Below the pieces are notes generated by a model, which was not told where the DNA came from, searched no databases, and saw only the letters and a list, made by a program, of their open reading frames with translations. A program made the translations under genes and the position numbers. A stretch of 64,000 nucleotides of DNA from assembly GCA_964513075.1 (NCBI GenBank), contig CAZELR010000019.1, positions 1-64,000 on the forward strand, written 5' to 3'. This DNA comes from DAOUBP01 sp964513075. Lineage in GTDB: Bacteria > Chloroflexota > Anaerolineae > CG2-30-64-16. Shown piece by piece: positions 33,590 to 44,442 of this stretch; within the stretch, counting starts at the first letter, position 1, and each line of letters starts with the position of its first letter.

Positions 33590-34746
33590 GACCCTTGTGG
33601 CTCTACTTTGAGATTTCCGTGGTGGCCTTCGCAGCGTGTCTGGTGCTCATCAGCCTCAGCAATTGGCGCATGCTGCGACGGATGGACCGTTATCGGCCAG
33701 CCATACGGCTGCCGCGCGTCTCGGTGTTGGTGCCTGCGCGGAACGAAGAGGATCACATCGGCGACTGCGTGCGTTCGCTGCTGGCGCAGGACTATCCCGA
33801 CTTCGAGGTCGTGGTCTTGAATGATCACTCGACCGATCGGACCGGCGAGATTCTCGTGACGCTGAGCGCGAGTGAGCCGCGGCTGCGGGTGTTGACGGGC
33901 GCGGACCTACCCGAGGGCTGGCTGGGCAAGCATTGGGCCTGCCAACAACTGGCCGAGGCGTCTGATGGCGAGCTGCTTCTTTTCACCGATGCCGATACGC
34001 GGCACGGCCCACAATCCATCCGCCACGGCGTTGCCGCGTTGGAGGCGGAAGACGCCGATCTGCTGACCGCGATCCCACACGAAGAGATTGTCACCTGGGC
34101 TGAACGGTTGACGGTGCCGGTCATCCCGTGGAGCATCTTCACCTTCTTGCCGCTGGCCGTGGCTTACCGCTATCCTTTCAGGTCGCTATCGGCGACCATC
34201 GGCCAATACATGCTGTTTCGGAAGAGCGCCTACGCGGCAATTGGGGGCTACGCGGCTGTGCGCAGCGATCCGGTGGACGACATGGCCCTCGGCCGGCGGA
34301 TCAAGGGCCAGGGTTTTCGTTGGCGCTTGGCGGATGCCACGCGCGACGTCCGCTGCCGGATGTATCGGTGCGCAGGCCAGGTTTTCGAGGGGTTTTCCAA
34401 GAACCTGTTTTCGGCGTTCGGCAACCGGTTGCTGCCGTTCATCGCGGTGTGGAGCTGGCTGGCGATCGTTTTTCTGCTGCCGCTCGGTGTGCTGCTCGCT
34501 CGCCTATGCGGCGCGCCGGTGCCTGCGCTCGATGCCGGCATCGCTCTGATCGGGGTGACGTTAGGCCTGGTTTCGTGGGGGCTGTGCTATCTCCGCTTCG
34601 GGTTTCCGGTGCACCTGATTCCTCTGTATCCACTAACGATCCTGCTGGCGCTGTTCATCGCTGTTCGTTCGATTGCGCTGGTCCGGCGCGGCCGGACTAC
34701 CTGGAAGGGGCGGACGCTGGTGCAACGCCGGGTGCGCTGGTGGTAA
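33586..34746 (+). CDS. Family 2 glycosyltransferase, membrane-bound
   Basis: A 386-residue inverting glycosyltransferase of the GT2 family. A short N-terminal membrane helix is followed by a GT-A domain beginning VSVLVPARNEEDHIGDCV with NDHSTDRTGEI and the metal-binding DADT in LFTDADTRHG (about residue 135). DDMALGRRIKGQGFRW and FEGFSKNLF correspond to the acceptor side, and three or four membrane helices close the protein. This layout is like the carotenoid and hopanoid glycosyltransferases; the acceptor is probably a lipid. Coupling to plsY supports a lipid role. No terminator is obvious after it. Confidence 0.88.
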   Translation: MRPLWLYFEISVVAFAACLVLISLSNWRMLRRMDRYRPAIRLPRVSVLVPARNEEDHIGDCVRSLLAQDYPDFEVVVLNDHSTDRTGEILVTLSASEPRLRVLTGADLPEGWLGKHWACQQLAEASDGELLLFTDADTRHGPQSIRHGVAALEAEDADLLTAIPHEEIVTWAERLTVPVIPWSIFTFLPLAVAYRYPFRSLSATIGQYMLFRKSAYAAIGGYAAVRSDPVDDMALGRRIKGQGFRWRLADATRDVRCRMYRCAGQVFEGFSKNLFSAFGNRLLPFIAVWSWLAIVFLLPLGVLLARLCGAPVPALDAGIALIGVTLGLVSWGLCYLRFGFPVHLIPLYPLTILLALFIAVRSIALVRRGRTTWKGRTLVQRRVRWW

Positions 34747-34807
34747 GGACGACTTAATCCTCAGTTAGGGGATTTCCCCTCATAACCCTGCAAAAGCTCA
34801 AAAAGGC

Positions 34808-34836
34808 TTGACACCCGTGCCGTTTCATGATATTGT
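34808..34836 (+). promoter_or_regulatory. Strong promoter of the rhamnoside operon
   Basis: Consensus TTGACA (34808-34813), a 17-base spacer ending in TGA, and TATTGT (34831-34836). Transcription would start near 34843, just before the operator. Confidence 0.82.
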
Positions 34837-34847
34837 TTTGATTGTTA

Positions 34848-34861
34848 CTTACACGTGTAAG
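34848..34861. promoter_or_regulatory. LacI-type operator of the rhamnoside operon
   Basis: CTTACACGTGTAAG, a perfect 14-bp palindrome with the central CG of LacI/GalR operators, placed just downstream of the predicted transcription start. A second half-site, GTGTAAGTG, follows at 34869-34877. The regulator gene starts at 34940, so it should repress its own operon. Confidence 0.78.
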
Positions 34862-34939
34862 GTTATGCGTGTAAGTGATCGAAACGCCGTTTATTCCGCT
34901 GTTTATCCACGATAGCAACAACTTGAGACCGGTGGCTGT

Positions 34940-36013
34940 ATGACAATGAAAAGACCCACCCAAACTGACGTAGCTCGCCTGGCTGGTGTCTCAAGGGCAA
35001 CCGTGTCATATGTCCTGAACGGCGTCGCCCAGGACCGGGTGCCGATCTCCGAAGAAACCCGCAAACGGGTCTTGGCGGCCGTCGAGGAGCTTAGCTATGA
35101 GCCGGATGCCCGCGCTCAGGCCCTGCGTTCAGGTCATACAAAAACAATCGGGCTGATCATCCCCGATATCCGTAATCCCCATTTCTGGCAAACCGCTGAC
35201 GGGGTTGAGCAGGAGCTCCGCTCTTCGGGTTATCACTTGCTCCTCTCCAGCGCAGATCTTAGTCCTGAATATGGCGAAGATATTCTCAAGGAGCTATCAC
35301 GTCGGCGCATCGATGGGCTAATTCTGATGAGCTCTTACATCTTCCAATCGGAAGAGGCGCAGAAGATTCTGACCCAGCTCCTTAAGCGGCGATTTCCCAT
35401 CGCGAGAATAGGTGAGCACCCCACCATAGACTGCGTGGTGTCCAATTATGAAGCTGCAACCCGAGACGCGATAGCCTATTTATTGTCACTGCAGCACCGG
35501 CGGATTGGCTTGATCTACGGCGTGCGGCCGCCATGGGACAGTCTTGGTGCCGCTGGTTTGCCAGGTGATGCTGCGGGAGGTATGGATCGTCTGCTGCCTT
35601 ACCAGGACTGCCTTCGAGCGGCCGGCCTACCCGTTGACCCGGCCCTGATCATCACGTGCGGTGCGACCATCGAGGACGGCTATCAGGCCGCCCTGCAGCT
35701 TCTTAAGCTCCCGGCGCGCCCCACGGCTTTGCTCGTCATCAACGACCTGCTGGCCATCGGCGCGCTGCGCGCGGCCAGTGACCTGGGGGTGCGCGTTCCC
35801 GCCGACCTATCACTGGTAGGCTATGATGATATTGCCCTGGCCAGCTACCTGACACCGCGTCTGACGACGAGCTCCAAGGATATGGTGCGAGTGGGGCGGG
35901 AAGCGGTGAAGCTGTTGCTGGCCCGTATCCAGGATCCTGAACGGCCCCATCAGAGAGTTGATGCCGGGGCCCGGTTTATCATTCGTGAGTCGACAGGCCC
36001 GGCTCCGGCTTAG
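34940..36013 (+). CDS. LacI-family transcriptional regulator
   Basis: A 357-residue repressor. The DNA-binding helix-turn-helix is QTDVARLAGVSRATVSYVLNG at about residues 7-26, followed by the hinge EDARAQALRSGHTKTIGLIIPD-type junction (here EPDARAQALRSG). The remaining part is a type I periplasmic-binding fold for a sugar effector. It is the first gene of the operon with two permeases, a binding protein, GH78 and GH3, so the effector is probably a rhamnoside or a released sugar. Promoter and palindromic operator stand directly upstream. Start ATG 34940; ATG 34946 is possible. Confidence 0.93.
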   Translation: MTMKRPTQTDVARLAGVSRATVSYVLNGVAQDRVPISEETRKRVLAAVEELSYEPDARAQALRSGHTKTIGLIIPDIRNPHFWQTADGVEQELRSSGYHLLLSSADLSPEYGEDILKELSRRRIDGLILMSSYIFQSEEAQKILTQLLKRRFPIARIGEHPTIDCVVSNYEAATRDAIAYLLSLQHRRIGLIYGVRPPWDSLGAAGLPGDAAGGMDRLLPYQDCLRAAGLPVDPALIITCGATIEDGYQAALQLLKLPARPTALLVINDLLAIGALRAASDLGVRVPADLSLVGYDDIALASYLTPRLTTSSKDMVRVGREAVKLLLARIQDPERPHQRVDAGARFIIRESTGPAPA

Positions 36014-36037
36014 TGAGGAACGTAAGGAAGTTTCTCG

Positions 36038-37006
36038 ATGCACAAGATGTCCGGTATCGCCAAGTTTTTCAGACGCAACGCCGCCGCCTATAGTTTCCTC
36101 ACGCCTTGGCTCCTGGGTTTCCTCATCCTGACGCTTTACCCGATGGTATACTCGCTCTGGCTCGGTTTCACGAATTATGATTTCACAAAGCCCGATTCAA
36201 CGCACTGGATTGGGCTTGGCAACTATCTGAGAATGTTCGGGCCGTTGGTCGGGCTGTCGAAGTTCACCGCGTCCACGGGCGAGGTTATGCGCGTGGATCC
36301 ATATTATCTAAAGTCACTGCTTGTGACGTTTACCTATGTGTTCGTGTCCGTGCCGCTGAAGCTGATTTTCGCGCTCGCTGTGGCGATGCTGATGAATCAG
36401 AAACTGCGGGGGGTGCCGTTCTACCGCGCGGTGTACTATATCCCCACGCTGCTCGGCGGTTCAGTAGCGATCGCGGTGCTGTGGAGGAAGCTGTTCGAGA
36501 AAGATGGCCTGGTGAACGGTTTACTGGGAACAATCGGCTTCACCGACCTTCCCGGCTGGATCACCAATCCCAAGTATGCGCTTTGGACGCTCGTTCTGCT
36601 GACGGTGTGGCAGTTCGGCTCATCGATGATTATCTTTCTTGCAGGGCTGAAGCAAATCCCAGAGGAGTATTACGATGCGGCAAGCGTGGACGGCGCGAAC
36701 AAGGTGCGGCAGTTCTTCTCCATAACCATCCCCTTGCTCTCGCCGGTGATTCTGTTCAACCTGGTCATGCAGATGATATCCGCGTTCCAGACGTTCACCC
36801 AGGCCTATATCATCGGCGGCGGTCGGGGGGGCGTGCTCAACTCCACGCTGTTCTACACTCTTCACCTGTATATCCAGGGATGGACATACCACGAGATGGG
36901 ATACGCGTCCGCGATGGCGTGGGTGCTGCTGCTCATCATCGGGGTGCTCACGGTGCTTGTCTTCAGAACGTCGAATTTGTGGGTATCCTATGGAACTGGG
37001 GAATAA
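36038..37006 (+). CDS. ABC sugar transporter permease, MalF type
   Basis: A 322-residue inner-membrane permease with six membrane segments, one of two pore subunits of a carbohydrate ABC importer (CUT1). The ATPase-contact EAA loop is EEYYDAASVDGANKVRQFF with ITIPLLSP following, at about residues 208-235. AAGGAAG precedes ATG 36038. The gene follows LacI after 24 bases and overlaps the next permease. The operon has no ATPase gene; a shared MsmK/UgpC-type ATPase elsewhere is the usual solution in CUT1 systems. Confidence 0.92.
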   Translation: MHKMSGIAKFFRRNAAAYSFLTPWLLGFLILTLYPMVYSLWLGFTNYDFTKPDSTHWIGLGNYLRMFGPLVGLSKFTASTGEVMRVDPYYLKSLLVTFTYVFVSVPLKLIFALAVAMLMNQKLRGVPFYRAVYYIPTLLGGSVAIAVLWRKLFEKDGLVNGLLGTIGFTDLPGWITNPKYALWTLVLLTVWQFGSSMIIFLAGLKQIPEEYYDAASVDGANKVRQFFSITIPLLSPVILFNLVMQMISAFQTFTQAYIIGGGRGGVLNSTLFYTLHLYIQGWTYHEMGYASAMAWVLLLIIGVLTVLVFRTSNLWVSYGTGE

Positions 37007-37853
37007 CGTGAAAGCCAGTACGGTTGTACGCCATGCTTTGACGCATCTGTTCATCATTGTCGTGGGGCTGTTCATGATCTACCCCATCGTCTGGATGATT
37101 GTCAGCTCGTTTAAGCCCAACAATATGATTTTCAGTGACCCGGGGCTCATACCGAAAGCCGTAACCGTTGAAAATTACATCACCGGGTGGAAAGGCTATG
37201 CGGGCACGTCCTTTGGGAGGTTTTTCGCTAATTCGCTCTTTATGTGTGCAGTGGCCATTGTCGGGAACTTGATAACCTGCACGATGGCGGCGTACGCGTT
37301 CGCTCGGCTCAAATTCGCGGGCAGGGACTTCTGGTTCGCGGTGATGATGGTAACGCTCATGCTCCCGGGCCAGGTCACGATCGTGCCGCGCTATATCCTG
37401 TTCAATACTTTCGGGTGGGTGGGTTCGTACCTCCCGATAATCGTGCCGAAATTTCTCGCGACGGACGCGTTCTTCGTATTTCTGCTCGTGCAGTTCATCC
37501 GCAGCCTGCCAAAAGAGCTCGACGAGGCGGCGATTATCGACGGGTGCGGGAAATGGGGGGTTTTCCTGCGTATCATCGTACCGCTCACAACCCCTGCTCT
37601 GGTCACGACTGCGCTGTTCACGTTCCTTTGGACGTGGGATGACTTTTTCAACCATCTGCTGTACCTCACAAAGCCGGAGGTTTTCAGCGTGTCGCGCGCG
37701 CTGCGCACGTTCGTCGGCGACGCGGGCGCGGTGTCCAACTGGGGCGGCGCGCTGGCGATGGCCACGCTGTCTATGGTGCCCACTTTTATCCTGTTCTTTT
37801 CTCTGCAGAAGTACTTTGTACAGGGCATCTCGACTACGGGCATAAAGGGTTAG
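36990..37853 (+). CDS. ABC sugar transporter permease, MalG type
   Basis: A 287-residue second pore subunit with six membrane segments. The EAA loop reads LPKELDEAAIIDGCGKWGVF, then IIVPLTTPAL, at about residues 180-210. The start is uncertain: ATG 36990 overlaps the previous gene by 17 bases, while GTG 37008, in the same frame, has a GGGG ribosome site eight bases upstream. The protein ends with the typical FVQGISTTGIKG. Pairs with the MalF-type permease and the binding protein at 37986. Confidence 0.92.
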   Translation: MELGNNVKASTVVRHALTHLFIIVVGLFMIYPIVWMIVSSFKPNNMIFSDPGLIPKAVTVENYITGWKGYAGTSFGRFFANSLFMCAVAIVGNLITCTMAAYAFARLKFAGRDFWFAVMMVTLMLPGQVTIVPRYILFNTFGWVGSYLPIIVPKFLATDAFFVFLLVQFIRSLPKELDEAAIIDGCGKWGVFLRIIVPLTTPALVTTALFTFLWTWDDFFNHLLYLTKPEVFSVSRALRTFVGDAGAVSNWGGALAMATLSMVPTFILFFSLQKYFVQGISTTGIKG

Positions 37854-37886
37854 CACAACAACGTGTTGGGAGTCTCCCCTTACACA

Positions 37887-37910
37887 AAGGAGGACTTGCG
37901 TATGAAATGA
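37887..37910 (+). other. Strong ribosome site before a two-codon open frame
   Basis: AAGGAGG (37887-37893) stands eight bases before ATG AAA TGA (37902-37910). This is a better ribosome site than those of most genes here, yet it leads only to Met-Lys-stop. It lies between the second permease and the binding protein and may be a minimal upstream frame, or the leftover start of a lost gene. Confidence 0.5.
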
Positions 37911-37985
37911 TGACAGGGTGTTGTTTCACAACAGACGTATTTCCGGTTTATCCGCTCAGCGCTACAGAGACAGGAGGGTTCAAAG

Positions 37986-39404
<1,419 letters not shown>

Positions 39405-39437
39405 TGATAAGATGATTGCCAGTCCACACAAGTGAGC

Positions 39438-39500
39438 AGCCTGAGCGCATCGAAGGATGCGGCCCGCGGGACGGGCATCATCCTTCGATGGGTTCAGGCT
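39438..39500. repeat. Long palindromic repeat between binding protein and GH78
   Basis: Two 22-base arms (39438-39459 and 39479-39500) pair with only two mismatches around a 19-base loop. The arm core is CATCGAAGGATG. The element lies 34 bases after the binding-protein stop. It could protect the upstream message and lower downstream expression, as such elements do after binding-protein genes, but it has no T-run. Confidence 0.75.
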
Positions 39501-39525
39501 GACTGGTCATCTCGAAGAGACGGAC

Positions 39526-42204
39526 ATGTCATTCCACACTCCCATTATCACCGACTTGCGTTTCGAGCATCTCCGCGCCGCCGGTGACGGCGCCCTCGGC
39601 ATCGGCGTCGCAACCCCCAGGCTGTCCTGGATCGTTGCGGCCGCGGCCGGCGATTGCGCGGTCAGCGATTGGCAGCAGACCGACTACGAGGTCGAGGCGT
39701 ACCGCAATGCGCTGGATGGCGGTGAACCCGTAGCACAATCCGCTGGATTGCGGCAGCCCACAAGCCAGCGGCTCGTGTTACAGCGCAGCGGGCCGGTGGC
39801 GTCGGGCGAGTCGGTGCTCGTGCCCTGGCCGTTTGCACCGCTGGCCTCGCGCGAACGGGCGCTGGTCAGGGTGCGCGCCTGGGCGACGGACGGCCGGGTG
39901 TCCGCGTGGAGCGAGCCGGCCCCGGTCGAGGCGGGCTTGTTGGCGCCCAGCGATTGGACCGCACGGTTCATCACGCCGGACTGGGACGAGGACGTCAGTC
40001 AGCCTCAGCCGTGTCCCCTGCTCCGCCATGAGTTTGCCGTCCGGCCGGGCGTCCGCCGGGCTCGCCTGTATGTGACCAGCCTGGGTGTCTACGAGGCGCA
40101 GATCAACGGCGCGGTCGTCGGCGATCATGTCCTGGCGCCCGGCTGGACCAGCTACGCCCACCGGCTGCGCTACCAGACGTGTGACGTGACTGGCTTCATC
40201 AAGGGAGGCCGCAACGCGATCGGCGCCATCCTGGGCGATGGCTGGTATCGCGGGCGGCTGGGGTTCCGCGGCGGGCGACGCAACATCTACGGCGACCGGC
40301 TGGCGCTGCTGGCTCAGCTTGAGATCGAGTACGAGGATGGCACAGCCGAGCGCATCGTCACCGACGAGTCGTGGCGCGCCGCAACCGGGCCGATCCTGGC
40401 CAGTGACATCTACGATGGCGAGACCTACGATGCCCGCCTGGCGCGGGGCGGCTGGTCCGCCGCCCCTTACGACGACGGCGGTTGGGCTGGCGTGCGGCTG
40501 GTGCCGCGGGATCTGGCGACCCTGGTCGCGCCGTCTGGGCCGCCCGTGCGGCGCATCGAGACGATCGCGCCGGTCGCCATCACGACCTCGCCCTCGGGCC
40601 GCACCATTATCGATTTCGGGCAAAACCTGGTTGGCAGGCTGCGGCTGAACCTGACGGGTCGCGCGGGGCAGACGATCACCCTCCGCCACGCCGAAGTGCT
40701 GGAGAATGGCGAGCTGTGCACGCGGCCGTTGCGCGGGGCAAAGGCCACCGATTGCTATACTCTGGCTGGGGGAGTGGAGACCTGGGAGCCGCGCTTCACT
40801 TTTCATGGCTTCCGCTATGCCGAGGTGGACGGCTGGCCGGGCGAGCGTGCCAGCCTGCTGGCGGCGGACGCGATCCGGGCCGTGGTGTGTCACTCGGACC
40901 TGGAACGCACCGGCTGGTTTGAGTGCTCCGACCCGCTGGTCAATCGCCTCCATGAGAACGTGGTGTGGAGCATGCGCGGCAATTTCCTGGACCTCCCTAC
41001 CGACTGTCCGCAGCGTGATGAGCGCCTGGGCTGGACTGGCGACCTCCAGGTCTTCGCGCCCACCGCCTGCTTCCTCTACGACGCGGCTGGTTTCCTTCGG
41101 TCGTGGCTAGCCGACTTGGCCGCAGAGGCGTCGGCTGCGGGCGGCGCCGTGCCTATCGTGGTGCCTTACATGCTGGCGGAGCCGGTCTGGCTCGCGGCGG
41201 CATGGGGCGATGCCGCGGTTATCGTGCCCTGGATGTTATACCAGCGCTATGGTGATGCGGGCATCCTGGCCGATCAGTTCGCCAGCATGGCGGCCTGGGT
41301 CGATGCGGTTGCCCGTGCCGCGGGCGAGACGCGGCTGTGGGCAGGCAGGCAGCTCGGCGATTGGCTGGACCCGAAAGCACCGCCCGATCGCCCGGGGGAC
41401 GCGCGCACGGCGTCCGAGATCGTGGCAACGGCCTACTTCGCCCGTTCGGCCGAGCTGGTCTGCCAGGCCGCGGAAGTGCTCGGCCAGGACGCGGACGCAA
41501 TCCATTACGCCGCCCTTGCCGCGGAGGTCAGAGCGGCCTTCGCGCGTACCTATGTCACTCCTGCGGGACGCATGGTCAGCGACGCGGCGACTGCGTATGC
41601 ATTGGCCTTGCAATTCGCGCTGCTCCCCACTGTGGAGCAGCGGCAGGGAGCTGGTCGCCGGCTGGCGGAGCTGGTCGCGGCGGAGGACTATCGTATCAGT
41701 ACAGGCTTTGTGGGCACACCGCTGATCTGCGATGCTCTATGCGGCGTAGGCGAGGTCGAGACGGCGTACCGCCTGCTGTTGCAGACGGAGTGCCCCTCGT
41801 GGCTCTACCCGGTGACCATGGGTGCCACCACTATCTGGGAGCGCTGGGACAGCCTGCTGCCCGATGGGTCGGTGAATCCCGGCCAGATGACATCGTTCAA
41901 CCACTACGCGCTGGGGGCCGTGGCCGACTGGCTGCACCGCACGGTCGCGGGCCTGGCCCCGGCCGCACCCGGCTACCGCCGGATTTTAGTTCGGCCCAAC
42001 CCTGGCGGCGGCCTCACCTGGGCCCGTGCCCGCCACCGTACTCCCTACGGTCCGGCCGAGTGCTCCTGGCGGATCGAGGGCGGCAGCATGATGGTGGATG
42101 TCGAGATTCCCCCCAACACCTCCGCCGAGGTCCACCTGCCCGGACAGCCTGGCGAGCAACTCCAGGTCGGGTCAGGGCGGCATCGTTGGTCATATCCTTA
42201 CTGA
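39526..42204 (+). CDS. Alpha-L-rhamnosidase, GH78
   Basis: An 892-residue glycosidase that removes terminal alpha-L-rhamnose. The family layout is visible: N-terminal beta-sandwich domains (RLSWIV, then TARFITPDW and RHEFAVRPGVRRARLYV), the central domain with IIDFGQNLVGRLRL, and the (alpha/alpha)6 barrel with the hallmark DLPTDCPQRDERLGWTGDLQ near residue 495, which holds the general-acid region. The C-terminal beta domain ends with EVHLPGQPGE. There is no signal peptide, so cleavage is cytosolic after import. The ATG at 39526 is chosen because the family text starts there; the earlier frame is repeat sequence. It is followed 58 bases later by the GH3 gene. Confidence 0.95.
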   Translation: MSFHTPIITDLRFEHLRAAGDGALGIGVATPRLSWIVAAAAGDCAVSDWQQTDYEVEAYRNALDGGEPVAQSAGLRQPTSQRLVLQRSGPVASGESVLVPWPFAPLASRERALVRVRAWATDGRVSAWSEPAPVEAGLLAPSDWTARFITPDWDEDVSQPQPCPLLRHEFAVRPGVRRARLYVTSLGVYEAQINGAVVGDHVLAPGWTSYAHRLRYQTCDVTGFIKGGRNAIGAILGDGWYRGRLGFRGGRRNIYGDRLALLAQLEIEYEDGTAERIVTDESWRAATGPILASDIYDGETYDARLARGGWSAAPYDDGGWAGVRLVPRDLATLVAPSGPPVRRIETIAPVAITTSPSGRTIIDFGQNLVGRLRLNLTGRAGQTITLRHAEVLENGELCTRPLRGAKATDCYTLAGGVETWEPRFTFHGFRYAEVDGWPGERASLLAADAIRAVVCHSDLERTGWFECSDPLVNRLHENVVWSMRGNFLDLPTDCPQRDERLGWTGDLQVFAPTACFLYDAAGFLRSWLADLAAEASAAGGAVPIVVPYMLAEPVWLAAAWGDAAVIVPWMLYQRYGDAGILADQFASMAAWVDAVARAAGETRLWAGRQLGDWLDPKAPPDRPGDARTASEIVATAYFARSAELVCQAAEVLGQDADAIHYAALAAEVRAAFARTYVTPAGRMVSDAATAYALALQFALLPTVEQRQGAGRRLAELVAAEDYRISTGFVGTPLICDALCGVGEVETAYRLLLQTECPSWLYPVTMGATTIWERWDSLLPDGSVNPGQMTSFNHYALGAVADWLHRTVAGLAPAAPGYRRILVRPNPGGGLTWARARHRTPYGPAECSWRIEGGSMMVDVEIPPNTSAEVHLPGQPGEQLQVGSGRHRWSYPY

Positions 42205-42262
42205 CCGGAACCATCAAAATCATGATAATCAGGAAAATCAGCGCCCAAAAAGAGGAGGCGAG

Positions 42263-44428
42263 ATGAAGGGTGAGACCACTTCTGTCGCGTCCCCGATTTA
42301 CCTAGACCCGGATCAGCCGGTGGCTGCTCGGGTCGCCGATCTGTTGGCGGCCATGACGCTGCCGGAGAAGATCGGCCAGATGTGCCATCAGGCACAGGCA
42401 ATCCCCAGGTTGGGCATCCCTGCCTATAATTACGCGAATGAGGCGCTCCACGGTGTGGCCCGCAACGGACGGGCGACGGTATTTCCCCAGGCGATCGGCC
42501 TGGCTGCCACCTGGGATCCCGCCCTGATACGTCGCATCGGCAGCGCCATCGGGGACGAGGCGCGTGCCAAGCACCATGCAGCACTGCGCAACCAGGGGGA
42601 GGCGAGCGGGTATCAGGGCCTGACCTTCTGGTCGCCCAACGTCAACATCTTCCGCGATCCGCGCTGGGGTCGCGGTCAGGAGACCTGGGGCGAAGATCCG
42701 TTCCTGACGGGGGAGATGGCCGCAGCGTACGTGACCGGCCTGCAAGGAGATGACCTGCGCTATCTGAAAGTCGCGGCCTGCGCTAAGCACTACGCCGTCC
42801 ACAGCGGTCCTGAAGCCCTGCGTCACAGCTTCAATGCTGCCGTATCCCGCCGCGATCTCCATGCCACCTATCTTCCCGCGTTTCGCAAGCTGGTGCGGGA
42901 GGCCAGGGTGGAGGTGGTGATGGGCGCCTATAACCGGGTCAACGATGAGCCCTGCTGCGCCAGCCGGCATCTGATCGAGGAGGTCCTGCGGGGCGAGTGG
43001 GGCTTTGCGGGGCATTTCGTGTCGGACTGCGGCGCGCTCGACGACCTCCATCAGAGCCATCATGTCACGGCGGACGCAGTCGAGAGCGCCGCGCTGGCCC
43101 TGCGCTGCGGCTGCGACCTGGAGTGCGGCCACGTCTTCGAGCACCTGGGGGAGGCCATCGACCGCGGGCTGGTCACCGAGGCCGACGTGGACCGGGCATT
43201 GGCGCGCACCCTGGCTACGCGTTTCAAGCTGGGCCTGTTCGACCCGCCGGATCGCGTACCCTATGCGAGCATCCCGCCTGAGATCGTCGGCTGTGCCGCG
43301 CATCGTGATTTGGCGTATGAGGCCGCGGTGAAGTCGGTCGTGCTGCTGAAGAACGCCGGTGGGCTGCTGCCGTTGCCGCCGACCCTGCACAGAGTGCAAG
43401 TGGTTGGTCCTACCGCGGCCACCGTGGATGCGCTGCTGGGCAATTACTTTGGGCTGAACGAGCACATGACCACCCTGGTGGAGGGGATTGCGGGCGCAAT
43501 CCCTGAAGGGGTGGCGCTGGAGTATCGTCCTGGATGCCAGCTTGTGGCGCCTAATGTGAATGCTTATGACTCGACAGCAGCCAATGCAGCTAAGTGCGAC
43601 GTCACGATCGCGTGCATGGGGCTGCTGCCTTTGTTGGAAGGGGAGGAAGGGGATGCGATCCTAGCGGCCGAGGGCGGCGACCGGTCGGATATCGGGCTGC
43701 CTGCAGTGCAGCAGGCATTCGTTAAGCAGTTGGCGCAGAACGGAGCCAAGATTGTCCTGGTGTTGACTGGCGGCAGCCCGATCGCGCTGGGCGAAGTGGC
43801 GAATCTGGTCCAGGCGATCGTCTTCGCCTGGTATCCAGGCCAGGAGGGGGGACGCGCCGTGGCTGACGTGTTGTTCGGCCGTGCCGTGCCTTCAGGCCGG
43901 TTGCCGGTGACCTTTCCGCAGTCGGTGGGTCAGCTTCCGCCGTTTGGGGATTACGCGATGCGGGAGCGCACCTACCGCTATGCGAGCTGGGAACCGCTGT
44001 ATCCTTTCGGTTTCGGGCTCAGCTATACGCGCTTTGCATACGGCGACCTGGTGGCAGTTCCATCGCCGGTTCGGGCGGGCGAGAGCGTGCTGGTCCGGCT
44101 GTTCGTAGCCAACGCCGGCTCCGTGGCCGGCGAGGAGGTCGTGCAGCTCTATCTCAGCCGGCTGCCCGTCGCTGACCTGGAGACTTCGGTCGAAGCGCCG
44201 CTCTGGAGCCTGGTGGCCTTTCAGCGGGTGGCGCTGGCTCCGGGCGAACGCCGGGAAGTGCTGTTCACCGTGACGCCGGACATGCTGCTGCTGGTGGATG
44301 ACGAAGGTCGATCGCGGCTGGAGCCCGGGCAGGTCCGGCTGCTGGCCGGCGGCTGCTCTCCGGGCGCGCGCGGCCAAGCGCTCGGCGCTGCGGAGCTGCT
44401 AACAACGGAGATCGAAGTTATTCAATGA
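42263..44428 (+). CDS. GH3 beta-glycosidase, cytosolic
   Basis: A 721-residue family 3 glycosidase (beta-glucosidase or beta-xylosidase type). The first domain has CQMCHQAQ-like opening text, KHYAVHSGPEALRH near residue 175 and the nucleophile in FVSDCGALDDLH near 255. The second domain has VGPTAATVDALLGNY, and the C-terminal fibronectin-like domain has YPFGFGLSYTRFAYG. There is no PA14 insert, unlike the enzyme at 44443. GAGGAGG precedes ATG 42263; there is no signal peptide. It ends the LacI-led plus-strand operon and meets the other GH3 gene tail to tail, 14 bases apart. Confidence 0.93.
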   Translation: MKGETTSVASPIYLDPDQPVAARVADLLAAMTLPEKIGQMCHQAQAIPRLGIPAYNYANEALHGVARNGRATVFPQAIGLAATWDPALIRRIGSAIGDEARAKHHAALRNQGEASGYQGLTFWSPNVNIFRDPRWGRGQETWGEDPFLTGEMAAAYVTGLQGDDLRYLKVAACAKHYAVHSGPEALRHSFNAAVSRRDLHATYLPAFRKLVREARVEVVMGAYNRVNDEPCCASRHLIEEVLRGEWGFAGHFVSDCGALDDLHQSHHVTADAVESAALALRCGCDLECGHVFEHLGEAIDRGLVTEADVDRALARTLATRFKLGLFDPPDRVPYASIPPEIVGCAAHRDLAYEAAVKSVVLLKNAGGLLPLPPTLHRVQVVGPTAATVDALLGNYFGLNEHMTTLVEGIAGAIPEGVALEYRPGCQLVAPNVNAYDSTAANAAKCDVTIACMGLLPLLEGEEGDAILAAEGGDRSDIGLPAVQQAFVKQLAQNGAKIVLVLTGGSPIALGEVANLVQAIVFAWYPGQEGGRAVADVLFGRAVPSGRLPVTFPQSVGQLPPFGDYAMRERTYRYASWEPLYPFGFGLSYTRFAYGDLVAVPSPVRAGESVLVRLFVANAGSVAGEEVVQLYLSRLPVADLETSVEAPLWSLVAFQRVALAPGERREVLFTVTPDMLLLVDDEGRSRLEPGQVRLLAGGCSPGARGQALGAAELLTTEIEVIQ

Positions 44429-44442
44429 GCAAATTGCCGTGC

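Noticed and set aside
42205..42245. ATCA-rich repeat between GH78 and GH3
   Set aside because: ATCATGATA and ATCAGGAAA hint at a 9-bp period, but two to three units are too few to call.
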